From Sphaerobacter thermophilus DSM 20745 (lineage in GTDB: Bacteria; Chloroflexota; Chloroflexia; Thermomicrobiales; Thermomicrobiaceae), in NCBI RefSeq assembly GCF_000024985.1, contig NC_013523.1, forward strand, positions 2,480,001-2,544,000: a stretch of DNA of 64,000 nucleotides, written 5' to 3'. The notes beneath the pieces are model-generated. The model was not told where the DNA came from and did no database searches. It was given only the letters and a program-made list of their open reading frames with translations. Shown here piece by piece: positions 1 to 8,081 of this stretch (the first letter of the stretch is position 1; every line of letters begins with the position of its first letter). A program made the position numbers and the translations under genes.

Positions 1-2
1 GC

Positions 3-443
3 TACAACATCCTCCAGGCACGGGTGGCGATCGGCAGCAGTGGCGCGATCGGCCACGGGCTGCAGGGCAGCATGCAGAGCCAGCTCGACCTGCTGCGCGT
101 GCGCCTGACCGACTTCATCTTCGCCCACGCCATGGGGATGTTCGGCTTCATCGGAGCGCTGGCCCTCTTACTGACCTTCGCCATCCTGCTCTGGCGCATG
201 ATGCAGATCGGCATCAACGCGCGCGACAGCTTCAGTCAGCTGACGGCCTTCGGCATCACCGGGATCGTCTTCTTCCAGATGTTCGTGAATATCGGGATGA
301 ACGTGGGGTTGATGCCGGTCACCGGAATCCCGCTCCCCTTCGTCAGCGTGGGAGGCAGTTCTCTCTGGACGCTCCTGGCCGCGGTCGGCCTTCTCCAGAG
401 CATCCTCATCCACCAGCAACGACTGGGGTTCCAGCGGGAGTGA
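3..443 (+). CDS. rodA: RodA/FtsW-family (SEDS) peptidoglycan polymerase, 3' part
   Basis: C-terminal part of a SEDS-family integral membrane glycosyltransferase that polymerises peptidoglycan with a class B PBP partner. The reading frame is open from the window edge, so the start lies outside. Visible family hallmarks are ARVAIGSSGAIGHG, TDFIFAHAMGMFGFIG, FVNIGMNVGLMPVTGIPLPF and the GGSSL motif, with three hydrophobic segments. The LMPVTGIPLPF segment is more RodA-like than FtsW-like, but FtsW cannot be excluded from the C-terminus alone. The stop TGA is followed by a composite repeat, not by an operon partner. Confidence 0.9.
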   Translation, partial: YNILQARVAIGSSGAIGHGLQGSMQSQLDLLRVRLTDFIFAHAMGMFGFIGALALLLTFAILLWRMMQIGINARDSFSQLTAFGITGIVFFQMFVNIGMNVGLMPVTGIPLPFVSVGGSSLWTLLAAVGLLQSILIHQQRLGFQRE

Positions 444-447
444 CGGG

Positions 448-582
448 GAAACCCATGCGTCATGCGTGATGCGTCATGCGTCACTCGTGTCGCGTAGTGC
501 GTACTGCATCCTGCTCCCCTCTCACCTGGTGGGCTCCGTCCGAGAGGGGCCGGGGATGAGGGGGACGCATGACGCATGACGT
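448..582. repeat. Composite intergenic repeat, copy 1
   Basis: Noncoding block built from heptamer-like units (ATGCGTGATGCGTCATGCGTC-type on the left, GACGCATGACGCATGACG on the right) around a C-rich core with CTCCCCTCTC...GAGAGGGGCCGGGGATGAGGGGG. The flanks are inverted relative to each other. The same architecture recurs near 3324-3434 and 6683-6845. Confidence 0.75.
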
Positions 583-825
583 CTAGTACATCGCCATTTC
601 CGCGTCGACGCCGGGCAGCCCCGTCGGCAGCGTCTCGCCGTTCTGCCGCAGGAAGGCAACGAGGGCCTCGGGCCGAATACGCCACTCACCCGGCTTCGTA
701 TCGGGCTCGCCGATCAGCTCCCCCACCCGGAGCCAGTAGCGGATCGCGTCCGGGTGGAACTGCAGGACGTCGGCCACCTCACCGACCGTGTAGACCCGCT
801 CGCCGTGCTGTCCGACCCGTGCCAT
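583..825 (-). CDS. Small helix-turn-helix DNA-binding protein (MerR/excisionase-like)
   Basis: An 80-residue protein with a winged-helix/HTH_17-like pattern (VYTVGEVADVLQFHPDAIRYW followed by a GEWRIRPEALVAFL wing and helix). This fold is used by excisionases and small MerR-like regulators to read DNA. The ATG at 825 is chosen because GGAGGCGGAG lies 4-12 nt upstream; a longer frame to 870 would add an Arg-rich stretch with no ribosome binding site. It stands alone between rodA and a repeat, so its target is unknown. No mobile element boundary is visible nearby. Confidence 0.75.
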   Translation of the reverse strand: MARVGQHGERVYTVGEVADVLQFHPDAIRYWLRVGELIGEPDTKPGEWRIRPEALVAFLRQNGETLPTGLPGVDAEMAMY

Positions 826-1162
826 GTATCTCCGCCTCCGCCTTGTCCCTACACTCTGTACGTACACCAATAATAGCAGAGGACGGGCGGACAGGATAGG
901 GGGATCATGGTCCTAACCCAGGACGCGGTTGGGGATCACCCCTCACCCCCAAGCCCCCTCTCGGACGGAGCCCACAAGGGGAGAGGGGTATTCGGTCCTG
1001 AGCGCGCCGATAGAGGCGACGAGTACCTCCCGGCTACGCAATTGCGAGCAGTGTCCGCGCACTAGAGCGTAAGGAGACGATCGTCAGCCCAGAGACTGAC
1101 ATTACTGCCGAACGACGCAGCCTGACTGGCCCGGGCGCTGCGCTGGAAGGAGTCTCGGCCGC
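826..1162. repeat. Intergenic stretch with C-rich palindromic repeat core
   Basis: No gene seen. Around 939-992 lies CCCCTCACCCCCAAGCC...GACGGAGCCCACAAGGGGAGAGGGG, the core of the composite repeat family without its TGACGCA-type flanks. The remaining sequence up to 1162 may hold the original promoter of the truncated LuxR-type gene downstream. Confidence 0.5.
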
Positions 1163-1663
1163 ATGGACGAGACCCTGCTGCAGACCAAGTTTTCGATCCC
1201 GCTCACGCGCTCCGACCCCGCGTCGGGATTGGTTCCGCGCCCGCTCCTGATCGCGCGCCTGAACGAGGGGCTGGCCGGCCCACTGACCCTCGTCTCGGCC
1301 CCGGCCGGATTCGGCAAGACCACCCTGGTGAGCTCCTGGCTGCGGCAGGTGGACCTCCCGGCCGCGTGGCTGTCGCTCGATGAACACGACCGTGATGTCG
1401 CCCGTTTCCTGAGCTACGTGGTCGCCGCGCTGCAGACGATCCGGCCGGACGTGGGAACCGGCGTGCTGGCCCTCCTGCACGCAACGCCTCAGCCGCGCAC
1501 GGACACACTCCTCACGCTGCTGATCAACGACCTGGCGGCCATCCCAGAGGGCCTCATTCTGGTCCTCGACGACTGCCACACGGTCGCAGCACCGGACATC
1601 GATCAGGCCCTGTCCTTTTTCCGTCTACGCGATGGATCGGCGAGGGCGTGGGCAGAGCGGTGA
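1163..1663 (+). pseudogene. LuxR/MalT-type ATPase regulator, N-terminal remnant
   Basis: The first about 150 residues match the start of large ATP-dependent LuxR (MalT-like STAND) regulators: a 'TKFSIP...LVPRPLLIARL' opening, a Walker A (SAPAGFGKTTL), 'WLSLDEHDRD' and a Walker B-like 'LILVLDDCHT'. Family members are 800-900 residues with TPR repeats and a C-terminal LuxR HTH; here homology stops at about 1615 and the frame runs into an unrelated hydrolase sequence in another frame, ending at 1663. The product would be a P-loop fragment with no DNA-binding domain. Confidence 0.75.
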
Positions 1664-2267
1664 CACCTTGCCCTACGTGGCAGAGCATGAGTTTGAGGAT
1701 GTCGCCGCTCTGGTCGACTCGATCCCCGGGACCGTGCGTGTGCTCAGGCACTCATACGGCGCGCTATGCTCCCTGGAAGCCACCCTCCTGACACCGCGGA
1801 TCCACAAACTGATCCTGAACGAGCCGCCGATGTACACCACGACCGACATCTCCTACCCGGAAGACTCGCTCGACCGGTACGACGCCCTCCTCCGCGCGGG
1901 CGATGCCGAGCGCGCACTGCTCATGCTCTACGAGGTCGGCCAGACGCCGGCCGACGAAGTGCACATGCTGCAGTCTCAGCCCAACTGGCAGGCGCGGGTC
2001 GCTGCGGCACACACGATCCCGCGCGAGGTCCTGGCCGTCAGGGACTACGCCGCTGACCCCGCCCGCTTCAGGTCGATGAGCACGCCGATCCTCTTCTTGC
2101 TCGGGGGCGAGACGCTCCCGATCTACACAGCCGCGACGCAGGCATTGCACCGATGGCTGCCACACAGCCAGATCGTGGTGCTGCCCGGGCAACCACACGA
2201 TGCCGTGGTCACCGCACCGGATCTCGTGTCCCGCGAGGTGCTCCACTACTTCTTGGACGCCGCGTAG
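1632..2267 (+). pseudogene. Alpha/beta-hydrolase lacking its N-terminus
   Basis: Matches alpha/beta-hydrolases from the 'VYAMDRRGRGQSGD' strand onward, with the nucleophile elbow (RHSYGALCSLE, usually GHSYG), a late Asp region and the catalytic-His-like 'GQPHDAV' near the end. About 60 N-terminal residues with the HG oxyanion region are missing. Homology begins at about 1620, exactly where the upstream LuxR remnant ends, and in a different frame. An internal ATG at 1632 could still start a truncated protein. The sequence reads as the downstream half of a deletion joint. Confidence 0.75.
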
Positions 2268-2279
2268 CAGGCGCCACGC

Positions 2280-2402
2280 CCCTGCGTGTTGTGTGTTCCG
2301 TGATGCGTGATCCGTGTTTCGTGTTCCGTGTCGGAGGGACACTGGCTACCGTGCGCCAACAAGCTAAACGGAACACGGAACACGCAACACGGAACTCGCC
2401 GT
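2280..2402. repeat. Composite intergenic repeat, variant copy
   Basis: Noncoding. The left flank is built from TTCCGTG/GTGTTCCGTG units (with GTGATGCGTGATCCGTG), the right from GGAACACGGAACACGCAACACGG, i.e. inverted arms about 40 nt apart. Same layout as the TGACGCA-type repeats but with a different unit. Confidence 0.65.
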
Positions 2403-2420
2403 CGTGCGGACCGATGGATC

Positions 2421-3305
2421 TCACACTCCCCGCCCGGCGAGCAACTGCTCCTCCGGGATTTCGCGCAGGTCCAGGCCGCGCATGGGCTCGCCCAGCCCGC
2501 GGCTGACCTCGACCAGCACCTGCGGGTCGCGGTAGTGGGCCGTCGCCTCGACGATCGCCCGGGCACGCCGCTCCGGGTTCTCCGACTTGAAGATGCCGGA
2601 ACCCACGAAGACCCCTTCGGCGCCGAGCTGCATTACCAGCGCGGCGTCAGCCGGTGTTGCTACGCCCCCGGCGCAGAGGAGAGGCACCGGCAGCCGCCCC
2701 GTCTTGTGGACCTGGAGCACCAGGTCGTAGGGCGCCCCGAGGTCCCGCGCCGCGGTCATCAACTCCTCTACTGGAAGAGCCTGGAGCCGCCGGATGTCGT
2801 CGGTGATGTCGCGCAGGTGCCGCACCGCCTCGACGATGTTGCCCGTCCCGGCTTCCCCCTTGCTCCGGATCATTGCTGCGCCCTCGCCGATCCGGCGCAG
2901 CGCCTCGCCCAGGTTGCGCGCACCGCAGACAAAGGGGGTCGTGAAGGCGTGCTTGTCGATGTGGAAGCGATCGTCGGCCGGGGTCAGCACCTCGCTCTCG
3001 TCGATGAAGTCGATGCCGAGCGCTTCCAGGATCTGCGCCTCCGCGGTGTGACCGATGCGGGCCTTGGCCATCACCGGAATGCTGACCGCCTCCTTGATCG
3101 CCAGGATCAAGTCCGGGTCACTCATGCGGGCCACCCCGCCCTCGCGCCGGATATCGGCCGGGACACGCTCCAGCGCCATGACGGCCCGGGCGCCCGCCTC
3201 CTCGGCGATGCGCGCCTGCTCCGGCGTCACAACATCCATGATCACGCCGCCGACGAACGCCCGCGCCGCTTCGACTTTCGCGTGCCAGCCTGCTCGGTCG
3301 ACCAT
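2421..3305 (-). CDS. pdxS: Pyridoxal 5'-phosphate synthase lyase subunit PdxS
   Basis: PdxS makes pyridoxal 5'-phosphate from ribose 5-phosphate, glyceraldehyde 3-phosphate and ammonia in the DXP-independent pathway, normally as a dodecamer fed ammonia by the PdxT glutaminase. The 294-residue length is normal, and the catalytic residues fall at family positions: Asp24 in VIMDVVTP, Lys81 in [10 protein letters not shown] and Lys149 in RSKGEAGTG. It lies downstream of and co-oriented with the MocR-type regulator at 3435-4949, with a composite repeat between them. No pdxT is present in the window, so the glutaminase must be elsewhere. Confidence 0.96.
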   Translation of the reverse strand: MVDRAGWHAKVEAARAFVGGVIMDVVTPEQARIAEEAGARAVMALERVPADIRREGGVARMSDPDLILAIKEAVSIPVMAKARIGHTAEAQILEALGIDFIDESEVLTPADDRFHIDKHAFTTPFVCGARNLGEALRRIGEGAAMIRSKGEAGTGNIVEAVRHLRDITDDIRRLQALPVEELMTAARDLGAPYDLVLQVHKTGRLPVPLLCAGGVATPADAALVMQLGAEGVFVGSGIFKSENPERRARAIVEATAHYRDPQVLVEVSRGLGEPMRGLDLREIPEEQLLAGRGV

Positions 3306-3323
3306 CCCGGGTGCTCCTTTCTC

Positions 3324-3434
3324 ATGCGTGATGCGTCATCCGTCCCCCTCACCCCCAGCCCCTCTCCCCTGGTGGGAGAGGGGGGAGATACGGAATACGC
3401 AGTACCGGTGACGTATGACGCATCACGCATCACG
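3324..3434. repeat. Composite intergenic repeat, copy 2
   Basis: ATGCGTGATGCGTCATCCGTC on the left, CCCTCACCCCCAGCCCCTCTCC / GGGAGAGGGGGGAG core, then 'ATACGGAATACGCAGTAC' and GACGTATGACGCATCACGC on the right. It lies between pdxS and its regulator gene and could fold into a long imperfect hairpin. Confidence 0.75.
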
Positions 3435-4949
3435 TCACACAATCGGCGTCGCGCGGGCGGCGTCGCGGCGCTCGGCGCCGGTGCTGCGACTGCCGCGCAG
3501 GGCGGCGATCGCCTCCCCCAGCCGCGCGATCGCCAGGTCGATCTCCTCTTCCCGGGGCAGGGTGAAGTTGAGCCGCAGCGTGTTCTCGCCCTCGCCGTCG
3601 GGATGGAAGCTGCTCCCCGGCGCGATCGCCACACCGCGCCGGGCCGCCTCCGGCAGCAGGTCGCGCGCCCGCAGCCCGTCGGCTAGCCGGCCCCAGACGT
3701 AGAGCCCGCCGTCCGGGCGCTCACAGGTCAGCATCCCGGCACAGTGGCGCTCGATGGCAGCCAGCATGGCGTCGCGCCGCCGCGGGTAGGCCTGCCGCAG
3801 CCGCTCGACGTGCTCCGCCAGCAGTCCACGGTCGAGGAACGCCCACACCGCCCACTGCGCCAGCGGGTTGGTATCGAGGTCCACGATCTGCTTCATCAGC
3901 GCCAGCCGTTCGATCAGCGGGCGCGGCCCAGCGATCCAGCCGATGCGGAAGCCGGGGAAGAGCACCTTCGACAGCGTACTCAGGTAGATCACCGAGCCGT
4001 GGGAGTCGAGCGCGCGGAGCGGTGGGATCGGCCGCCCGTCGTAGCGCAGCGCACCGTAGGGATCGTCCTCCACCACCGGCACCTGCTCGCGCGCAGCCAG
4101 CGCTAGCAGCCGGTGGCGCCGCTCCAGGCTCATCGTCGCCCCGGTCGGGTTCTGGAAGGTCGGGAGGGTGTAGATCAGCTTCGGCCGCCGCCGCGCGATC
4201 AGGTCCTCCAGCAGCCCGACCCGCATGCCGTCCGCGTCCACCGGGATGGGCAGCAGCCGCGCTCCAGCGGCCCGGAAGACCTGGATGGCCCCGAGGTAGG
4301 TGGGCGACTCGACCGCGACGAGGTCGCCCGGCTCCAGCAGCGCCCGCGCCAGCAGATAGAGCCCCTGCTGCGACCCGGCCACGACCAGCACCTGGTCGGG
4401 CTCTGGCGGCGGGCCGTTGCCGGCCATCCAATCCGCCAGCGCCGCCCGCAGCGGCGGGTAGCCCTCGGTCGGGCAGTGCTGGAGCAACTCCTGCCCCGCC
4501 GTGTGGAGCGCCTCGTCGAGCAGCGCCCGGATGGCGTCGATCGGGTACAACTCCGGCGACGGGATGCCGGTCGCGAGCGAGATGACATCGGCGCGGGCTG
4601 AGACGAGCATGGTGTCCCGCAGCAGCGGGTCGTTCATCACGTCGGTCGCTTCGGTGAAGAGCTGCCCCCAGGGGATGCCCCGCGGCTCGCCGGTCCCTGC
4701 CCCGTCGCCGGCTGCCCCGGCGACGATCGTGCCCCGCCCCACGTGGCCGACGATCAGCCCCTCCGCCGCCAGCTCCCGATAGGCGTTGACCACCGTCGTC
4801 CGGTTCACCCCCAGCATGGCCGCCAGCCGCCGCTCGGGCGGCAGGCGCGTGCCGGGCGGAAGCTCGCCGGAGCGGATCTGGTCGCGGATCTGGCGGCTGA
4901 TCTGGAGGTAGAGCGGGAGCTCACGCGAGCGGTCCAATTCGACGATCAT
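3435..4949 (-). CDS. MocR-type (GntR HTH plus aminotransferase) regulator, probably PdxR-like
   Basis: Residues 1-75 form a GntR winged helix (LPLYLQISRQIRDQIRSGEL, LPPERRLAAMLGVNRTTVV, GRGT); residues about 110-490 are a fold-type I aminotransferase domain, with the PLP lysine at about Lys328 in STLSKVLFPGFRIGW. MocR proteins bind PLP and use it as a signal; those beside pdxS/pdxT (PdxR) control vitamin B6 synthesis, and the adjoining pdxS supports that role here. A pure aminotransferase function is the alternative. The ATG at 4949 has GGAGG four bases upstream; a TTG at 4961 is also in frame. The start region carries repeated CCAATTGG boxes, suggesting autoregulation. Confidence 0.88.
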   Translation of the reverse strand: MIVELDRSRELPLYLQISRQIRDQIRSGELPPGTRLPPERRLAAMLGVNRTTVVNAYRELAAEGLIVGHVGRGTIVAGAAGDGAGTGEPRGIPWGQLFTEATDVMNDPLLRDTMLVSARADVISLATGIPSPELYPIDAIRALLDEALHTAGQELLQHCPTEGYPPLRAALADWMAGNGPPPEPDQVLVVAGSQQGLYLLARALLEPGDLVAVESPTYLGAIQVFRAAGARLLPIPVDADGMRVGLLEDLIARRRPKLIYTLPTFQNPTGATMSLERRHRLLALAAREQVPVVEDDPYGALRYDGRPIPPLRALDSHGSVIYLSTLSKVLFPGFRIGWIAGPRPLIERLALMKQIVDLDTNPLAQWAVWAFLDRGLLAEHVERLRQAYPRRRDAMLAAIERHCAGMLTCERPDGGLYVWGRLADGLRARDLLPEAARRGVAIAPGSSFHPDGEGENTLRLNFTLPREEEIDLAIARLGEAIAALRGSRSTGAERRDAARATPIV

Positions 4950-5058
4950 CCCACCCTCCAATTGGATGCGTCCAATCTACCGTAACACGGCCAATTGGGC
5001 CGGAAAACAGCCATTTGGTGGGTTGATCGTACCAGCCAATCGCAGCGTAGGCCATTGG
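4931..5058. promoter_or_regulatory. Array of CCAAT/CCAATTGG boxes (candidate MocR operators)
   Basis: CCAATT or close variants occur at 4933, 4958 (CCAATTGG), 4972 (CCAAT), 4991 (CCAATTGG), 5011 (CCATTTGG), 5036 (CCAAT) and 5052 (CCATTGG), several about 19-20 bp apart, on one face of the helix. They lie between and into the divergent MocR and PucR genes. Repeated operator half-sites are typical of MocR/PdxR promoters; binding here is inferred. Confidence 0.6.
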
Positions 5059-5083
5059 GACAGAGCCGTCCACGCGGTATACT
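5055..5083 (+). promoter_or_regulatory. Candidate promoter of the PucR-family gene
   Basis: TTGGGA (5055-5060), 17 bp spacer, TATACT (5078-5083). Transcription would begin at about 5090, on top of the first ATG, so the first start would be leaderless; an ATG at 5135 would have a short leader. The -35 overlaps the last CCATTGG box. Confidence 0.5.
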
Positions 5084-5089
5084 TGTCGG

Positions 5090-6685
5090 ATGACAGGGAG
5101 TTCCATCCGTGTCGCGGACGAGACGGTTCCGGGGATGAAGCCGATAGCGGACATCACGCTGCGCGATCTCTGCCGGTGGGACCGGCGACTCGGCTTCGTC
5201 CCGCCGACCGGGATGAACCGCGAGCAGGCCCTGGAGCGCGCAGTCTCCTGGGCCGTTTCGGTTCGCACCACCCCGCCGCTGCTGCCACCACTGCGGGGCG
5301 ACGAGCTGGTGGTCCTCTCCCCGCGGGTGCTGGCGCAGATCGAGGCGGACGAGGCGCTGAGCTGGGAAGATCTCAGCGCCGAACTGGCCCGCAACCGGGT
5401 GGCCGCGGTGCTGAGCGAGCCGGCCTTCGCCGAGGAGCCGCACCCCGTTCTGCCGATCCTGACCCTCCCGGCCCCCTTCCCCCACGACGCCGAGGGAATG
5501 CTCAACCGCCTGATCACCGAGCGGCGGGCCGAGCTCTACCGGCTCGGCAACGAACTCTCCCGGCGCCTCTCGCAGGCGGCGATGGACCCGCGCGGGGTGG
5601 AGGCGCTGCTCGGCATCGCGGCTGAGCTGGCCGGACGCCCGCTCGTGCTCCAGGACCGGGAGGGCAACGTCGTCGGCTGGGGCGGCGGCACGATTGTCCC
5701 GCCCGCCACCGCCGCGGAGCTGGCCGCCGCCAACGGGGCGACCAGCCCCCTCCTCTGCCCCGGCCCGGACGGCACCGAGCGGCTGATCCTCCCCCTGGCA
5801 GCCGGAGCGCCCAGCGGCTACCTCTCGCTGGTCGGGCCGGCCGGCACCTTGAACGAGAGCGATCGACTGGTGCTGGCCCAGACAGCGGCCACCTGCTCGA
5901 TCCTGCTCGGTCAGGGGCGCACCGCCGGGCTCGGCGGAGGGCGCCAGCGACTGGTGGCAGACCTCCTCCTCGGCCGCCTGGCCTCCGACGCCGCGGCGCT
6001 GGCCCGCGCTCAGATGCTCGGCATCGACACCACCGCGCCGGTGATCGTCGGCCTGATCGACGCGCCGGATCGCCCGGCCGCGGCCCGGCACCTCGTAGCC
6101 CAGGCGCTCGGCCCGGCCGTGGGCGACAACCTGGCGCCGGTGCCGGGCGGCATCGGCTTCCTCGTGCAGGGCAGCGACCCGTCCCGCGCCGCGAGCGCCC
6201 TGCGCCCCACGCTGCGGCGGGAAGGCGGGAATGGCATCGCCGTCGCCCTCAGCCGTCCGGTCCCGACCATCCTCCAGGCCCCAGAGGGCCTGCGCGAGGC
6301 GCGCTTCACCCTCGGGCTGCAGCGCGCGGGCGCGGTCACGCTCCCGGTCGCCCGCGCCGGGTCGGTGGACGACCTGGGGCTGTTCAGCCTGCTCTACCCG
6401 CTCTGGGGCAACCCGGCCGTGGCCGCGTTCCGCGACGCCGTACTCGGCCCACTGGAGGACTACGACCGCCGCCGGCACAGCGGGTTGATCGAGACGCTGG
6501 AGGTGTACCTGTCACATGGCGGCGCGCTCGCCGAGGCCGCCGAGCACCTGGGGATCCATCGCAACACCCTCTCCTACCGCCTACAGCGCATCGCCGAGCT
6601 GACCCGCCGCGACCTCGGCAACCCCCGCGACCGCCTCCTGCTCCAGGTCGCCCTCCTGACGCGCCACCTGCCGGAGGAGGGGTGA
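5090..6685 (+). CDS. PucR-family transcriptional regulator
   Basis: About 531 residues. The N-terminal region (ITLRDLCRWDRRLGFVPP) is the PucR ligand domain, the middle has a GAF/GGDEF-like part, and the C-terminus carries the PucR-type HTH (GGALAEAAEHLGIHRNTLSYRL followed by ...RDRLLLQVALL). Family members regulate purine catabolism, amino acid or aldehyde use; no target genes adjoin it, so the effector is unknown. A -10 box ends 7 nt before the ATG at 5090; the ATG at 5135 (MKPIADITLRDL) fits the usual family start better, so the true start is uncertain by 45 nt. Confidence 0.85.
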   Translation: MTGSSIRVADETVPGMKPIADITLRDLCRWDRRLGFVPPTGMNREQALERAVSWAVSVRTTPPLLPPLRGDELVVLSPRVLAQIEADEALSWEDLSAELARNRVAAVLSEPAFAEEPHPVLPILTLPAPFPHDAEGMLNRLITERRAELYRLGNELSRRLSQAAMDPRGVEALLGIAAELAGRPLVLQDREGNVVGWGGGTIVPPATAAELAAANGATSPLLCPGPDGTERLILPLAAGAPSGYLSLVGPAGTLNESDRLVLAQTAATCSILLGQGRTAGLGGGRQRLVADLLLGRLASDAAALARAQMLGIDTTAPVIVGLIDAPDRPAAARHLVAQALGPAVGDNLAPVPGGIGFLVQGSDPSRAASALRPTLRREGGNGIAVALSRPVPTILQAPEGLREARFTLGLQRAGAVTLPVARAGSVDDLGLFSLLYPLWGNPAVAAFRDAVLGPLEDYDRRRHSGLIETLEVYLSHGGALAEAAEHLGIHRNTLSYRLQRIAELTRRDLGNPRDRLLLQVALLTRHLPEEG

Positions 6686-6845
6686 TGCGTGATGCGTCAT
6701 ACGTCATGCGTCAAACGTCTCCCTCACCCCCAGCCCCTCTCGGACGGAGCCCACCAGGGGAGAGGGGAGGATTACGCAATACGCAGTACGCAATACGAGT
6801 GACGGATGACGGATGACGCATGACGCATGACGCATCACGCATCAC
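6683..6845. repeat. Composite intergenic repeat, copy 3 (longest)
   Basis: Left flank of GATGCGTGATGCGTCATACG-type units, core CCCTCACCCCCAGCCCCTCTCG / CCACCAGGGGAGAGGGG, an inner TACGCAATACGCAGTACGC run, then a right flank of GACGGATGACGCATGACGC and CATCACGCATCAC. It begins over the PucR stop codon and ends over the next gene's stop. Confidence 0.8.
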
Positions 6846-7231
6846 AACTCATCACTCCGCAGCCGCAGGATGACCCGTTCCAGCGACACGGTCTGCACCG
6901 CGTCGAGCGAGATCTCTCGCCGGCCGACGAGTCCACCGAACTTCCCCACCCGGATCGCACCGCGGCCGATCGGCTTCGCCGACGCCTGGCCGATGGCGTA
7001 GCGGGCACGCGCCGACTGGTTGGCCGGGCCGCGGTTGCCGAGCGGCTGGGTCGGCATCGGCCCCAGCAACTCCCCGCTAACCGCGCTCGACTGCAACACG
7101 TCCGGGGAGAGTTCGGGCTCGCCGTCCGGCGCCGCAGGTCCGGGGATCACCTCCAGCACGGTGCCCAGATAGACGTTGTCCCGTGTGTAGACATCCATCG
7201 CCCGGCGGATATCCCGCACAGTGAAGCCCAT
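6842..7231 (-). CDS. Small PRC-barrel/DUF2171-like protein
   Basis: 129 residues with beta-rich pattern typical of PRC-barrel-like proteins: 'DVYTRDNVYLGTVLEVIP' near the start and a C-terminal 'IGRGAIRVGKFGGLVGRREISLD'-type barrel segment ending in VSLERVILRL. Such proteins often bind RNA or sit at the membrane; no function can be assigned. The ATG at 7231 has a strong GGGAGGTGGG upstream; longer frames to 7441 lack one. It is divergent from the DfsB-like gene at 7432. Confidence 0.65.
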   Translation of the reverse strand: MGFTVRDIRRAMDVYTRDNVYLGTVLEVIPGPAAPDGEPELSPDVLQSSAVSGELLGPMPTQPLGNRGPANQSARARYAIGQASAKPIGRGAIRVGKFGGLVGRREISLDAVQTVSLERVILRLRSDEL

Positions 7232-7431
7232 CACCCACCTCCCACGCCCTGCGCCCTGCATCCTGCGTCGCTCTTGTTCGTCCATCATACATAGCGGCAT
7301 GGGCTGAGCGATCATCGCATCGCGCCCGCCGACGCTGTGCATCCCGGACGCGGGGCTGCGATAGCCAGGTACCGGCATCATCGAGGATACTGCACGCATC
7401 ACCGGACGACGCCACTGCGAAGGAGCACGCC

Positions 7432-7953
7432 ATGGAACCACGCCAGACCAAGGCCCAACTGCTCGACACGGTCAGGACCACGCGGGCCGATCTGGAGCGG
7501 CTGATCGCGGCCGGAGAGGACCGGCTGGAGGAGCCGAACGCCTTCGGTCCGTGGACCTTCGCGGACGTGATCGCCCACCTGACCGGCTGGCGCTGGCTCT
7601 CCGTGGCCCGCATGGAGGCCGCGCGGGACAGCACGGTCCCGGTCCCTCCCTGGCCGTCCCACCTGGACCTAGACGAGGACGTCGACGAGATCAACGAGGT
7701 CATCTACGCGGCCAACCGCGATCGCGCGGCGGCCGAGGTGCTGCACGACTCGCGCGAGTCGTTCGACCGGCTGGAAGCCGCGCTGGCGGCCATCCCCGAG
7801 GACGACCTCTTCGACCCCACTCGGGTTCCCTGGCTGAACGGCCGGCCGCTGGCCGCGGTCATCGACGGGATGGCGAACCACTTCTACGAGGAGCACGCGC
7901 CCGACATCCGCGCCTGGCTGGACGGGGCACTGGCGGAGGGAAGAACGTCATGA
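7432..7953 (+). CDS. ClbS/DfsB-family four-helix protein
   Basis: 173 residues with the DinB-like fold of the ClbS/DfsB family: 'QTKAQLLDTVRTTRADLERLIA', 'FGPWTFADVIAHLTGWRW' (metal-site His region) and 'VIDGMANHFYEEHAPDIRAWL'. ClbS is a cyclopropane hydrolase protecting against colibactin; most family members have no known substrate. The TGA overlaps the ATG of the macro-domain gene (ATGA), so the two were an operon before element E1 entered. Confidence 0.8.
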   Translation: MEPRQTKAQLLDTVRTTRADLERLIAAGEDRLEEPNAFGPWTFADVIAHLTGWRWLSVARMEAARDSTVPVPPWPSHLDLDEDVDEINEVIYAANRDRAAAEVLHDSRESFDRLEAALAAIPEDDLFDPTRVPWLNGRPLAAVIDGMANHFYEEHAPDIRAWLDGALAEGRTS

Positions 7954-8081
7954 CCACCGAGCACCCACTCACCGCGATCGTCGGCGACATCACCGCCGTC
8001 GAGGCCGACGCCATCGTGAACGCGGCCAATAATGAACTCTGGATGGGAACACAACTTCATCCAGCGGCAGCTTCGCCGTGA
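7950..8081 (+). pseudogene. Macro-domain protein, 5' fragment (split by E1)
   Basis: Encodes the start of an ADP-ribose-binding macro domain: first strand (AIVGDITAVEADAIVNAAN) and the NNELWMG turn, then runs into element sequence and stops at 8081. The rest of the domain resumes at 16661 (GAGVAGAIKAAGG...). Removing 8039-16658 restores one uninterrupted frame through ...NAANNELWMGAGVAGAIK. Macro domains bind or hydrolyse ADP-ribose and O-acetyl-ADP-ribose. The fragment alone cannot fold as a macro domain. Confidence 0.92.

Noticed and set aside
4966-6478. Long minus-strand frame opposite the PucR gene
   Set aside because: Low-complexity antisense reading of a GC-rich gene; the plus strand has the PucR and HTH signatures.
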